The position numbers and the translations under genes were made by a program. The notes beneath the pieces were generated by a model. The model was given only the letters and a program-made list of their open reading frames with translations, searched no databases and was not told the origin of the DNA. This document shows, piece by piece, positions 45,684-58,678 of a stretch of 64,000 bases of DNA (position 1 is its first letter; each line of letters starts with the position of its first letter). The DNA comes from Oenanthe sinensis (lineage: Eukaryota > Streptophyta > Magnoliopsida > Apiales > Apiaceae): the NCBI GenBank assembly GCA_028671895.1, contig CM053799.1, positions 43,339,455 to 43,403,454 of the forward strand, read 5' to 3'.

Positions 45684-45976
45684 TTTAATTCGTCCCATTT
45701 TATGTCATTTTTAAAAAAATTACGCATATTAAGAATTTCTAACATAAAAGTTATTTTCCATTTGTATCCATATTAATTGCATTGGTTGAGATAGTTTCAA
45801 TGCATAATTTGAATGATAATTTCATTTCATTAATTATTAGTACAAGTACCAATACTCTAGTCAAGAGTTATTTTAGAAATTTACCTATAAAATTACATTG
45901 AAAGTAGGATAGTGAACATGTATTATGGGACAATTTTTTTTAATAAAAAATGACTATTAATTTGGGACGGAGGGAG
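45684..45976. mobile_element. Stowaway-like MITE with one decayed end
   Basis: The right end TTTGGGACGGAGGGAG is a canonical Stowaway terminus followed by TA (45977-45978). The left end TTTAATTCGTCCCATTTTAT aligns with it at CGTCCC and at TCATTTTT further in, and is preceded by TA (45682-45683). The outer seven bases of the left end have diverged. Length is 293 bp, with no coding capacity. Confidence 0.75.
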
Positions 45977-46223
45977 TACTTTGTTATACCAACAAATTTC
46001 TTGATGAAATATGCAAAAAATAACTATTGTAAATAATTCTATAATAGAGTTCTAAAATAGTTCTCAAAGATACTACTAGACTATATTCGCATTTGCTAAC
46101 AATTACATATATTTTAATTGAAATCCACCAATAAGATAAGGAAATAGTGTCCATATTCTTCTATATTTTTGTTGTTCTGGAATGTTTATCAATAATGCAG
46201 TGTCCAATATGAGCACTACATTA

Positions 46224-46230
<7 letters not shown>

Positions 46231-46303
<73 letters not shown>
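46231..46303. repeat. TA dinucleotide microsatellite
   Basis: About 36 uninterrupted TA units. It produces an artificial Tyr/Ile reading frame on the minus strand that is not a gene. Confidence 0.97.
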
Positions 46304-46307
<4 letters not shown>

Positions 46308-47231
46308 CTATAAATATAACAAAAATTTATGAAGTACATAATCTATAGATGTTAATGAGGGTAACATTAATTTTTTTAAAAAAAATACTTGTTGACTAAA
46401 ATAACACTTTAAGATTTTAAATTATATTACGCTAGTAAGTATATAAAAGACATCTCGAATAAAATGGCTCAATGAACCCTTATTAGTATAAACGTTGGTC
46501 AAGAATTTAAAATCAGATAATATGTTTTGTAGCAGATATGCATATATAATTTAAAAAATTATTAGATAATAATAATAAAAATAATAAGTTCAATATAATT
46601 ATAAATATTATATAATTATTAATGGATAAAAGAGGGGTGAAATTAATATTTATTAATATTAATTAGAGTTTTATCTTGCAATAATGAATTAAAATGTTAG
46701 ATATAATTACAAATGTTAATTACGTAACTATTAAGGCATCAAATAATGAATAAAGATAAGTGAACTAAATGTTTTGTCGATATTAAAAAGTGTATTAATG
46801 ATGTAATAATGAGGAAAAATAAGTGAAATAAATATTGTGTAGATATTAATTAGTGTATTAATGATTAAAATAGTTCAAAAGAACTCTATGTTGGAGCATT
46901 AAATATATATAATAATATAATAGATGTAAAAAAAACTTCTACAATATATAACTTATAATGACAAATTATTAAAATAAATATAATAATAAAGATACAGTTA
47001 AATTATTAAGGAAACAAGTACCATATATAGAACTGATAGTCCAAATAGATAATAATTTACATATAATATTAACATATTACTAGTTTATAACCTGTGTAAA
47101 GCATGTATAATATTAATAAATTATATAATAATTATTTTATATAATTTAAATATTTCATTTAATATGATAATTTATTTTATTATTAATTTTTTTATAATTT
47201 TCTATACAATGATGTTTATATATTAATGTTA
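46304..47231. other. AT-rich DNA flanking the Tat element
   Basis: Very AT-rich with short repeated phrases (for example GTATTAATGATG/GTATTAATGATT near 46790 and 46853). No gene was recognised. Confidence 0.45.
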
Positions 47232-47693
47232 TGGATAAAAAACTAGGGTGTAACTATTGCGATGTGTGTCGGAGCTTATCGAGCTTTTAATGGCTTCACT
47301 TGTGTTTCGTAGCTTAATTCAGCCCTCACAAGATGCCTACGTATCTCAGTATATGTTGAGAATCAAGCCAGACGTAGTTCTAATAATGAGGGGTTAGGCC
47401 CTTTATATAGACATAGAGAGTCTAAGAATTAGAGTAGGTTTAGGAACCTTGATTGGTAAGGTATTTCCTAGGAGGATTCTGGATCCTAGGTAGAAGCAGT
47501 TTCCGTGTAGGAATAGGTTTCCTTACAGTTGGATATAATTAATTAGCTGTATATTTAGCTGATTAATTAATTACAAATTTATTTACTGGTTAGGGTTTCA
47601 AGCCTCATTAAATGGGCGTCCCTTTTGGACCAAACTAGATCTAATTAATGCCACATTAATTGTGTCTTTATGGTCTACTTTCAGCCCATATCA
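47232..47693 (-). repeat. 3' LTR of the Tat element
   Basis: This 462-bp LTR reads TGATATGGGCTG at its start and ends ...TTTTTATCCA on the element's strand. It matches 63602-64000 closely. Confidence 0.88.
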
Positions 47694-47934
47694 TTTGCCC
47701 CCCAACTTCTGTAAAGTGTACAATACTTTGTAAAAGTTAAGATTTGTCGTTGAAGAATTTTTTTACAATTATTTTATTGTACCCACAGGTATTTTTTTTA
47801 ATTTATAGGAATTTTCCTCTATTTATAGAGAATTTTCCTATATTTATAGAGAATTTTCTATAATTTATTCGCCTTTTAAATCATTTTTAATGATTTTTCT
47901 GGCATTTTTCAACATTATTTTCGACCAGGATTCC

Positions 47935-48650
47935 TAGTCGAATTCGACCAGGATCCTGGTCGTATCTTGCTTCAATATAGAGCCCTGGTCGACAGGGATT
48001 CTTGGTCGGCCAAGGCTCCTTCTTGGTTCCTGGTCGGCCAGGACTCCTAGTCGTATACGACTAGGATTCCTGGTCGGTTGTGGTGCCAACAATGGCATGT
48101 GCTCGTAGGGGATTCCTGGTCGAATGTGGTGCCAACCATGGCATGTGCTCGATCAGGATCCTAGTCGTCCGAGGTGTCATTTAGACACCTAGTCGTTGAG
48201 GATTCCTGGTCATTTATTCGACCAGGATCCTAGTCATCTGAGGTGTCATTTAGACACCTAGTCGTTGAGGATTCCTGGTCATTTATTAGACCAGGATCCT
48301 AGTCATTTGAGGTGTCATTTTGACACCAAGTCGTTGAGGATTCCTGGTCATTTATTCGACCAGGATCCTAGTCGTTTGAGGTGCATTTTGACACCAAGTC
48401 GTTGAGGATTCCTGGTCATTTATTCCGGCCAGGATCCTAGTCGTTTGAGGTGTCATTTTGACACCAAGTCGTTGAGGATTCCTGGTCATTTATTTCGACC
48501 AGGATCCTAGTCGTTTGAGGTGTCATTTTGACACCAAGTCGTTGAGGATTCCTGGTCATTTATTCGACCAGGATCCTAGTCGTTTGAGGTGTCATTTTGA
48601 CACCAAGTCGTTGAGGACTCCTGGTGTATTTTTCGACCAGGATCCTAATT
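47935..48650. repeat. 69-bp minisatellite next to the 3' LTR
   Basis: From about 48140 to 48635 a unit of about 69 bases repeats roughly seven times. It is preceded by more degenerate units sharing TCCTGGTCG and GACCAGGATCCT (from 47935). Each unit carries two small palindromes, GACCAGGATCCTAGTC and GGTGTCATTTTGACACC. Copies differ by single bases and one- or two-base indels. Tandem arrays are common in the 3' region of Tat elements. This one lies directly upstream of the antisense gene's TATA box. Confidence 0.92.
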
Positions 48651-48849
48651 GATTTAGGTCACATCCCGGTTTCTAGTCGCCATTGCACATGAATTTTTCA
48701 TAATGGGCTTTGACCCATTTCTATTATTTCTCGCGTTTCAGTCCTCCTCGATTTTTGGGCCATAGGCTTGCTAGGCCCAACTAGTTTATGGGCCTTATTT
48801 TTATCGGTTATAGGAAGTTTAACCGGTTGAGTTACCATTTTTTCGCGGC

Positions 48850-48856
48850 TATAAAT
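48850..48856 (+). promoter_or_regulatory. TATA box of the antisense gene
   Basis: TATAAAT lies in a GC-rich context (CGGCTATAAATTAGCG), followed about 25-30 bases later by a CT-rich stretch (TTCACTTCTCACTTTC) typical of plant transcription starts. The ATG is at 49014. The box sits on the plus strand, against the element's pol, and supports independent antisense transcription. Confidence 0.6.
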
Positions 48857-50186
48857 TAGCGAAGTGAAAACTTCATTTTTCACTTCTCACTTTCTTGGTA
48901 AAACACTCTCAAAATCTTACTCTAGAGCTCTTTAGGCAAGGCGATTTCCGACGAGATTTCCCGATCAATCTCCATCCCCTTCGTTCTTTCAAGCATTCAT
49001 CTGTTGAATATCAATGGCCGACTCCCAGGACGCTGCTCAACAGAGGCTTCTAGCCAGGGCAGCTAAAAGAGGTAACACGGTCGTTATAAACCTTATTTTT
49101 TCAACACTTTCAGATTTTTTGCAAACTATGGGTGATGAATTCCCAACTTTAGCGGAACTAGACGCCTTCAAATATTCAAGTATTTTTTCAAATCAAGCTC
49201 ACTGTGATAGGTTTACCAAGTTGTATAAATTACCCTCCGGTCAGAAATTTGTTTTAGCTGGACCTGGGGATCGGGCTTGCCATTGGCGGCCCAATAGGTT
49301 GTGTATCTTTAGAGACACCCTCATAGGTGGGCTTAGGTTTCCATTTCACGAGTTTATTGTTAGACTTTTGGCTGAAGTTAGAATCAATCCTTGTCAATTG
49401 AGCCCAAACTCGTGGCGGACCCTCCTTTGCTTTATTATTTTATGCCTTAGGAAGAATTTCCCTCTTTCCGTAGCCGTTTTCAGGACAATTTTTCAATTTC
49501 AGAATAGTCCAAACTCGATGTTGGGCTGGGTATACATTAACCATAGGCAAGGGATAAGCCCGATTTTTTGTAACAAATCTTTACCCGACACTAACCCTGA
49601 TTGGAGGAGGGAATTCCTTTATTTGGAATAGGAAGGAGGAGACTGGGGGACCCTTTTTGGGACCTCCTTTTGCAAGGTGAAAGATGGCAACCCGGGCCTA
49701 ATCCAGTTGACCCCCGAGGAGAAGCTTGTAGTTGCAGAATTGGGCCAAGATAAGGGCCAGACTCACTATAGAAAGCTCCTTGAGGAATTTTCTTTGAAGG
49801 CCGTGGGCCTTTCTCGAGTTTCTGATAATGGTACATTTCTTTTCTTGGCTTGTCGTTCTTTTTCGATTTTTCTGAGCCCGATTTTTATTTCCTTGTTTGT
49901 TTTGCAGCTGCTGAAAACATTAATTTTCGTTTGGGCGTGGGTGACCTAGAAACCCACAAGATGCGCAAGGCCCGTGAGGCCCAGGAAGGCCCAATCAAAG
50001 AGCCCCACGTCCCTACATACCTCCGACATTGTGAGGGGGCCCAAAACAAGGGCAAGGGAAAAAGTCCTCGTGAGGAGGACGAGGATCCAGCCACGGCGGC
50101 CTGGAGGCCCAGCTGGGGTATCTGGAAACAGGATACTGTGGTGGGGAGTGTCTTAAACTCCGTTGATTGGTCCCAGAACTCGATCC

Positions 50187-51705
50187 TGAAGGGTTTCGGG
50201 CATGAAAACGTAGCGGAATTAACGTAAAAATAATTAAAAAAAGATCGAAACTCAATCGCAGGATCCATGTATAACGTTGGATGATTATGGTGAAGAATTC
50301 TGTACCTTAACAAAGCTTTCGTATGCTGTTTAATGGAGGTCCAGAAAGATGAATCACAGCAGTTCTTTGTTGCAAAGATTTGCTCTCTAAAGAAGTCCAC
50401 ACGAACGCCCGATCGTCCTATGATCACCGGAGTCGGTACTAGCCGAATTGTTTGCCTCTCTCTCTGTCTTTCTCTAGCCTCTCTTGATGTTGAGCAGCTA
50501 GGGTTTTTCTCTAAAACGAAATTTGATCATTTTTTAAACCCTAATACTATACATCATTATGTATATATAGGGGAGAGAGAGATTTTGGGCCTAACCCTAA
50601 TCCATGTGGTTTCCAAAACCCATTATGACTTTGGGTTATTATTATTATTAAATCTGAATTCTAATATGATTAATCAAGTCCCACTTAATTAATTCAATAA
50701 TTAAATTCGAATAAATAATAATATATTTAAATTCATAATTTAAATAAACCTCCGTTTTGACGTTCTTTGTGTGTGACCCTTTAGGTTATTATTACGTTGG
50801 CAATAATTTTATTATCTAATAATAAAATTATAAACAATGAGCGGCATCTAGTAATACATCATTGCTACCCAAGTAACAATAATAATTGGTGATTCAATTA
50901 AACCTTTCGTGAATAATGTGCAATGTAATATAATCCCTTTAACCTTATATTATAGATAAAACTCGAGGCATGTATAGTGTCATCCTCTTCAACGTTTAAT
51001 CTTGGTTTCCTTGATCAATGAGTAGACTATTTAAACAAATCAATATTTGAGCATGGCCATGCATTTCATAGTCTCACTCAATCAAGAGGCCAATAATATC
51101 ACTCCTAGAATTGGAGGGTTAAATCCTATATCTATCATTCATATTCCCCATACGATTCATAGCATACCCAATGTCCACCTTTATCATTACCTGGTTAAAG
51201 GTAACTTTAAGTGTAATCAAAGTATATTAATTCTCGTATAGAAATATAATGATTTCAAGTTAGAGGATCATTACATCATTATCACTGTGAGATTTCTTAT
51301 GACACTTATTAACATGTAGAATCTCACGGCGGGTCTTTCCAGTGTCATGTATTGATACATACACTTATGTTCTTGACTTTAGTATCACCATACCTATGAC
51401 CAATGAGATGTGGTCATCTGTCAACAAACATACTAGTCTTATTGCATTATTACTGTCCTTAAATAATAATACTTGACTAGGAAATTTTAGGAATAAAATA
51501 TTATTCATATAATCTCATTTTTAAGTCACATACTTAAAGATATATATTTTGTATTAATATTCCAAGGATATTTATTATTCTTTCAATTTATGACGCAGTA
51601 AATAAAGACACAATAAATATTAATTAAATAATCACATAAAACATAATCCTTAATTGTTTTCAATAAAACATTAAAAGTATTGTCTCTAGGACACTAATAC
51701 TAACA
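50187..51705 (-). repeat. 3' LTR of the nested Copia
   Basis: Left copy in the window. A purine tract (AGTACAAGTGGGAGAT on the element's strand) precedes it. Small AT-rich frames inside it are chance. Confidence 0.92.
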
Positions 51706-51719
51706 ATCTCCCACTTGTA

Positions 51720-54700
51720 CTAGAGCCAATCTCTCATGTATCTAATACCCATGGAACTAGTATGACCTTCGTGCTTCTGCTGCGACAAAGCCTTAGTCAG
51801 TGTGTCTGCATTATTCTTATTAGTATGCACTTTACATATATGTATATCTCCTTGATCATTAATCTCATTAATTAGGTGATATCTCCTAAGTACATCCCCA
51901 AACAATCTCCTTGACTGCTGCATAAGCATCAATATACTCAGGCTCTATTGTAGAATCAACAACTGTCTTTGCTGTGAACCATTCCAGCATACAATATCTC
52001 CATTTAGACAAAACACAAATCCAGACTGAGAAATCGAATCATCCTTGTCTGTCTAGAAACTAGCATCGGTGTAACCTTTTACAACCAGCTTATCTTCTCC
52101 TCCATATACCAAGAATTAATCTTTAGTCCTCTTCAAGTACTTAAGAATATTCTTGACTGTTGTCCAGTGACCTTCACCTGGATTAGACTAGTATCTACTC
52201 TGACTTAGGCCGATCATTCTTCTTGATCTATCTCTATAGATCTTGATACCTAAAATATAGGTCGCTTCGCCTAAGTCTTTCATTGAGAAATTTTTACTCA
52301 ACCAAGTCTTAACAGCCTGTAAAGAAGGAATGTCATTCCCTATTATTAATATATCATCAACATATAATTATAGGAATGCCACATTGCTCCCACTTACCTT
52401 CTTGTAAACACATGGTTCATCTTCATTTTGAATAAACCCAAACTCTTTGACAGTTTCATCAAAATGAATGTTCCATCTCCTTGAGGCTTGTTTCAATCCA
52501 TAAATGGATCGACGCAGCTTACATACCTTTACAGCATTCTTTGGATCAACAAAACCTTCAGGCTGTGTCATATACACATCCATATCTTCTTCAAGGCTCT
52601 CATTTAAGAAAGCGGTTTTGACATCCATCTGTCAGATTTCATAATCATAGTAAGCAGCTATAGCAAGCAAAATCCTGATGGACTTGACCATAGCCACTGG
52701 TGAAAAAGTCTCATCATAGTCAATACCATGAATTTTCTTGAAACCTTTTGCCACCAATCGTGCCTTATAGGTCTGTACATTACCATCCATGTCGGTCTTC
52801 TTCTTGAAAACCCACTTGCACCCTATAGGTTTTACCCCTTTAGGTGGATCAACCAAAGTCCATACTTGATTAGTATACATGGATTCCATCTCAGATTTCA
52901 TGGCATCCAGCCATCTCTTGGATTCTGGAGTGTTCATAGCATCTTAGTAGGTGAGAGGCTCATCTTCGTCGATAAGCATCACATCACCATCTTGAGTTAA
53001 GAGAAATCCATAATATCTCTCAGGCTCATGGCGAATCCTACTAGACCTACGAATAACCTGTGTTTCTTGAGCAGTGTTGTGGTCTTGTACATCCTGCTCA
53101 AGTTCCTCCATTGGTTCAATGTTATCTTGTGGGCCTCGAACTTCATCGAGATCTATTATTCTCCCACTGTTTTTTTTCGAAAGCATTTCTCTTTCAAGAA
53201 AAACTGTAGTTCGAGCAACAAACACTTTGTTCTCGGAAGGATTATAGAATGAATAACCCTTTGTTTCAATTGGGTATCCCACAAAATTATATTTGTCTGA
53301 TTTAGGTCCTAGCTTGTCAAAAGTTAAACGTTTCACAAACGCTTCACATCCCCATATTTTCATAAATGACATGCTATGACGTTTCTTAGTCCATATCTCA
53401 TATGGAGTCTTCTGAACCGTTTTAGTAGGAACTCGGTTAAGTGTATAAGCAACCGTCTCCAGGGCGTAGCCCTAGAAACTAATTGGAAGATCTGCATGAC
53501 TCATCATCGACGTACCATGTCCAACAAAGTACGATTCCTCCTTTCAGAAACTCTATTCCATTGTGGTATTCCGGGAGGAGTGAGTTGTGATACAATACCA
53601 CACTCTTTTAATAAACTCTTAAATTCATGGCTTAAGTATTCACCTCCACGATCAGATCGTAGAGTCTTAATACTTCCGTTAGTTTGCTTTTCTACTTCAG
53701 CTTTGTTTCTTTGAACTTTTCAAAAGAATCGGATTTGTTATTCATAAGATACACATATCTACTGAAATTATCAGTAAACGTGATAAAATAGTAAAAGCCA
53801 CCTCTTGTCATAGTACGCATAGGACCACATACATCACTATGTATAAGTTCTAATCGTTCAATGGCCCTTTCACCTTGTCCAGTAAAAGGAGATTTAGTCA
53901 TTTTTCCAATGAGACAAGGTTCGCATGCTTCGTATGATTCAAAGTCAAACTTATCCAAGTATCCATCCTTATGTAACTTGGAAATACGTTTCTCATTTAT
54001 ATGGCCTAAACGACAGTGCCAGAGGTATGTTTGATTTGAGTCATTTATTTTAAGACGTTTGTTATTCTTCACATTATAGATAGGAGTGTCTAAATCAAGA
54101 ACATATAAACCGTTAAATAAACGTGCAACCCCATATGTAACATTATTCAAAGAAAAGGAACAACTATTGTTCTGAATTAAAAATGCAAAACCTTTCTTGT
54201 CTAAACAAGAAACCGAAATAATGTTTCTGCAAATTGCAGGTACGTAAAAACAGTTCTCAAGTTCTAAAATAAGCCCAGTGGGCAATGATAAATAATAAGT
54301 CCCTACAGCTAAAACAGCAACCTTTGCTCCATTGCCAACTCGTAGGTCGACCTCTCCTTTAGCCAAAGTCCTACTCCTTTGTAGTTCATGTACATTTATA
54401 CAAATGTGAGAACCACATCCAGTATCCAATACCCATGATGTAGAAGTTGACAAATTGACCTCTATAACATAAATACTTGAATCAAAAGCTTGACCAGCCT
54501 TCTTCTTCTTCAGATCCTCCAAATAAGAATGACAGTTTTTCTTCCAATGACCTGGTTGACCATAGTAGTGACAATCACCCTTTGCAACAACACCCTTAGG
54601 CTTTAAAGCCTGTTTGGGATTAGCCTTTGGCTTGGGACCAAAAGCAGATCCAATCTTCTTCTTTCCCTTCCATTTGCCTTTCCTATTAGCCTTACCTTTG

Positions 54701-55337
54701 TTATCTACCATCAACATGGCAGCAGGTTCAGCCTTTTCACGTTGGTTTCAGTAGTTCGTAACATGGCCAACAATTCAGTGGGTGTTTTGTCTATCTCATT
54801 CATATTGTAGTTCATAACAAAATGAGTATAATTGCGGTTCAAAGATTGAAAGATTAAGTCAATCTGAGCTTCCAAACCAATCAGGAAACCCAAAGTATCA
54901 AGATACTCAATATAACCTATCATCTTCAGAACATGTGGTTGAACAGGTTCACGCTCTCCCTGTTTGCAAGCATACAGTGCTTTGCTCGTGTCGAACCTTT
55001 CTTGACGAGCTTGTCCCTCAAACATTCTTTGAAGGTGTTCAATCATCTCATAAGCATCCATATGCTCATGTTGTTTTTGAAGCTCAGCACTCATGGTTGC
55101 CAGCATGAGACATGCAATATCATTTACATCATCAATATGCTTCTGATAAGCATTTTGCTGAACGCGAGTTGCATTCTCAGCAGGAGGAGCAGGTGAAGGA
55201 ATTTCAATGACATGGAGCTTACGCTCTTGCCTGAGGACAATCCTCAAATTCCTATACCAATCTAGGAAGTTAGTTCCTGTCAGCTTGTCCTTCTCAAGGG
55301 TTGCTCGTACGGAGAAAGTATTTGTATTGTTTGCCAT
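51720..55337 (-). pseudogene. Gag-pol of the nested Copia, broken by stops and shifts
   Basis: Read on the minus strand. Gag (55337-54711) begins MANNTNTFSVRATL and contains LTGTNFLDWYRNLRIVL. The next frame (54717-53692) has a zinc knuckle reading CHYYGQPGHWKKNC, so the second cysteine is lost. It then has the protease motif WVLDTGCGSHIC, an integrase zinc region (HCRLGHINEKRISKL, CEPCLIGK) and HSDVCGPM. Integrase C-terminal and linker sequence is at 53372-52944. Reverse transcriptase (52937-52368) has YKARLVAKGFKKIHGIDYDE and MDVKTAFLNES, with a stop just before MDVKT (where W is usual) and another just before LYVDDI. The RNase H tail is at 51932-51720. The integrase catalytic core around 53400-53700 is badly shifted. 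No functional polyprotein is possible from this copy. Confidence 0.9.
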
Positions 55338-57165
55338 TTAAATATCTACAATGTTTAAAATGCATAAAATAAACATTAGATTGTCTGAGTTATTTATTAT
55401 GTTCAAATGATTATGATATATTCATAATATATCTCCCACTATTTTTATCAAATTAATAGCCCTTACTATTAATTTGGAAAGTATATCCCATAATTCTTTC
55501 TAGTGAGCCAAGATCCATATTTGGTCATGTCCTAAGTCAATCACTGGAAGTCCTTAAAAAATGATTATTTAGGTAGACAACAGTTGTCAATTATATCATA
55601 TATAATTCTTGGATAGTTTCGTGAACAACGATTGATCTTATCTATCTAATAGACTTTTAACCAAACTCTATGCTTCTAAGTTCATAATGGTTGAATATAA
55701 CCGTTTATTTTCACCTTATTATGATGACTCAGTTAAGTTAGACCCAATGATACAACGGCCGAATATAACCGTTTATATTTGTCGCATCTCACCACGATAG
55801 ATAGGAGTCCCCTGCCACTGACAGTCTTTCCCCTAATCGATCTAGGATTCAATGAGTGTTCATTCATTGGAAAGCATCCGAGTAAAACTTAATATTTTGT
55901 TAAGGGGTTTAGAAAATTTACGACGATCATGATCACATCATGAAGAGATCCTCAATTTTTCCTTGAACCAAATATTTCAAATTGACATCTTAAATTGTTC
56001 ATTTCCCAGGTAGATGGAGGATACCAGTGGTCACACTTAAAACCCATCAGCCTTACGAATACGCATATCCGTTTTTGTAAGAAAATCCCAGTTATAGATA
56101 TCAAAAATCCATATTTAATTCTGTGTTTTAAAATCCATATTTCATAAACACAATAATCTCATGATCGTTTGTTAATTTTAAAATCTTAAATCGTTACAGA
56201 TTTTATCTTGTTTAGCATGACAAGCATGGCATGGGTGACGTATCTAATACATGCATACATCATTAATCTAATTAAAGCATACATCTTCTACTCTACACAT
56301 ACATTCATACATCAATATGTAATGTGCGTAAATTAAACGTGTTTGGTTATGGCCCCATCCTATGTGATATTTCCAAGCTAATGGAATTATCAAGGTCAAT
56401 CTATGGTGGTTTCAAATACTACACTATTACATGTCTTTATCTTCTTCATTGCTCCATCATCTGGATTGTCTCCTAGCCTCCTTGCTTCTAAGTCTCCATT
56501 GAACAATTACATTGAATAATAAATAAATCTATTCTAATGAAATTACAAGAAGAACTCGAGTTACATTCGAGATTAACAATTACAATGAATAAACGACATG
56601 CAAGTCGTATTTAAAAACCAAAACCATAAAATAAAACCACTATCCTATGTGTCTTTAGGCCATAACCATCCACCATGTTATCACATAACACATGTAATAT
56701 ATCTCAGATTATATAAACATATCATATAATCATATATAATAAATTTCAAAATTTCAGAAAATCAAATAAATTTCAGAAAATAATAAATTACCGTTTCAGG
56801 GCCTGTAACGTCGTCAAACGGCTTACAGACGCGAAGCTGACTATGTCAGTATTGCTCAGTGACATGATTACAGTCAGAAAACATATATCGTTTGCGAAAA
56901 TCGGACACTGGACACAGATTTCAGAAAATCTACCGAAGCCGTTTCAGAATTTGTATCGAATACGATTTCCATAACAAGAACAAACATGTATCATATACAT
57001 ACATCAATACACACAATCATCCCATGATTATACAACACATGAATATCATATAAAACATATATATCAATATATAGTCATGGCATATCATATATATGTTTAC
57101 ATACATCGAAAAACTGTTAAATACATAACCAAATCATCCCATTATACACGTAGCTCTGATTCCAT
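55338..57165 (-). other. Long leader of the nested Copia
   Basis: About 1.8 kb lie between the 5' LTR (57166-58678) and the gag start at 55337. No coding region was recognised on either strand. The primer-binding site lies at its right edge (plus-strand about 57153-57164). Confidence 0.6.
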
Positions 57166-58678
57166 TGAAGGGTTTCGGGCATGAAAACGCAGTGGAATTA
57201 ACGTAAAAATAATTTAAAAAAAAATCGAAACCCAATCGCAGGATCCATGTATAACGTTGGATGATTATGGTGAAGAAGTCTGTACCTTAACAAAGCTTTC
57301 GTATGCTGTTTAATGGAGGTCCAGAAAGATGAATCACAGCAGTCCTTTGTTGCAAAGATTTGCTCTCTAAAGAAGTCCACACGAACGCCCGATCGTCCTA
57401 TGATCACCGGAGTCGGTACTAGCCGAATTGTTTGCCTCTCTCTCTCTCTTTCTCTAGCCTCTCTTGATGTAGAGCAGCTAGGGTTTTTCTCTAAAATGAA
57501 ATTTGATCATTTTTTAAACCCTAATACTATACATTATTATGTATATATAGGGAAGAGAGAGATTTTGGGCCTAACCCTAATCCATGTGGTTTCTAAAACT
57601 TATTATGACTTTGGGTTATTATTATTATTAAATCTGAATTCTAATATAATTAATCAAGTCCCACTTAATTAATTCAATAATTAAATTCGAATAAACAATA
57701 ATATATTTAAATTCATAATTTAAATAAACCTCCGTTTTGACGTTCTTTGTGTGTGACCCTTTAGGTTATAATTACGTTGGCAATAATTTTATTATCTAAT
57801 CATAAAATTATAAACAATGAGCGGCATCTAGTAATACATCATTGCTACCCAAGTAACAATAATAATTGGTGATTCAATTAAACTTTTCGTGAATAATGTG
57901 CAATGTAATATAATCCCTTTAACCTTATATTATAGATAAAACTCGAGGCATGTATAGTGTCATCCTCTTCAACGTTTAATCTTGGTTTCCTTGATCAATG
58001 AGTATACTATTTAAACAAATCAATATTTGAGCATGGCCATGCATTTCATAGTCTCACTCAATCAAGAGGCCAATAATATCACTCCTAGAATTGGAGGGTT
58101 AAATCCTATATCTATCATTCATATTCCCCATACGATTCATAGCATACCCAATGTCCACCTTTATCATTACCTGGTTAAAGGTAACTTTAAGTGTAATCAA
58201 AGTATATTAATTCTCGTATAGAAATATAATGATTTCAAGTTAGAGGATCATTACATCATTATCACTGTGAGATTTCTTATGACACTTATTAACATGTAGA
58301 ATCTCACGGCGAGTCTTTCCAGTGTCATGTATTGATACATACACTTATGTTCTTGACTTTAGTATCACCATACCTATGGCCAATGAGATGTGGTCATCTG
58401 TCAACAAACATACTAGTCTTATTGCATTCTTACTGTCCTTAAATAATAATACTTGACTAGGGAATTTTAGGAATAAAATACTATTCATATAATCTCATTT
58501 TTAAGTCACATACTTAAATATATATATTAATATTTCAAGAACATTTATTATTCTTTCAATTTATGACGCAGTAAATAAAGACACAATAAATATTAATTAA
58601 ATAATCACATAAAACATAATCCTTAATTGTTTTTAATAAAACATTAAAAGTATTGTCTCTAGGACACCAATACTAACA
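57166..58678 (-). repeat. 5' LTR of the nested Copia
   Basis: Right copy in the window, 1513 bp. The primer-binding site lies immediately to its left on the plus strand. It carries a TATATATAGGG-like core and a (TTA)n tract also present in the other LTR. Confidence 0.92.

Larger units (their letters stand above)
50187..58678 (-). mobile_element. Ty1/copia element nested in the Tat antisense gene
   Basis: An 8492-bp element on the minus strand. Its LTRs are 50187-51705 (1519 bp) and 57166-58678 (1513 bp), beginning TGAAGGGTTTCGGGC and ending ACTAACA. The target duplication is GATCC (50182-50186 and 58679-58683). The primer-binding site on the element's strand is TGGAATCAGAGC, one base from the usual initiator-Met form. 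The LTRs differ by a few percent, with small indels. Pol is broken by several stops, so this copy is not autonomous. The leader between the 5' LTR and gag is unusually long, about 1.8 kb. Confidence 0.93.

Noticed and set aside
46103..46339. Minus-strand frame with a long Tyr/Ile run
   Set aside because: It is a translation of the TA microsatellite.
47935..48650. Possible CRISPR-like array
   Set aside because: Whole 69-bp units repeat head to tail with no unique spacers and no cas genes, in a plant retrotransposon. It is a minisatellite.
51047..58221. Identical 64-codon frames starting MSMAMHFIV
   Set aside because: They are the same LTR position in both LTRs of the nested Copia, with no coding evidence.
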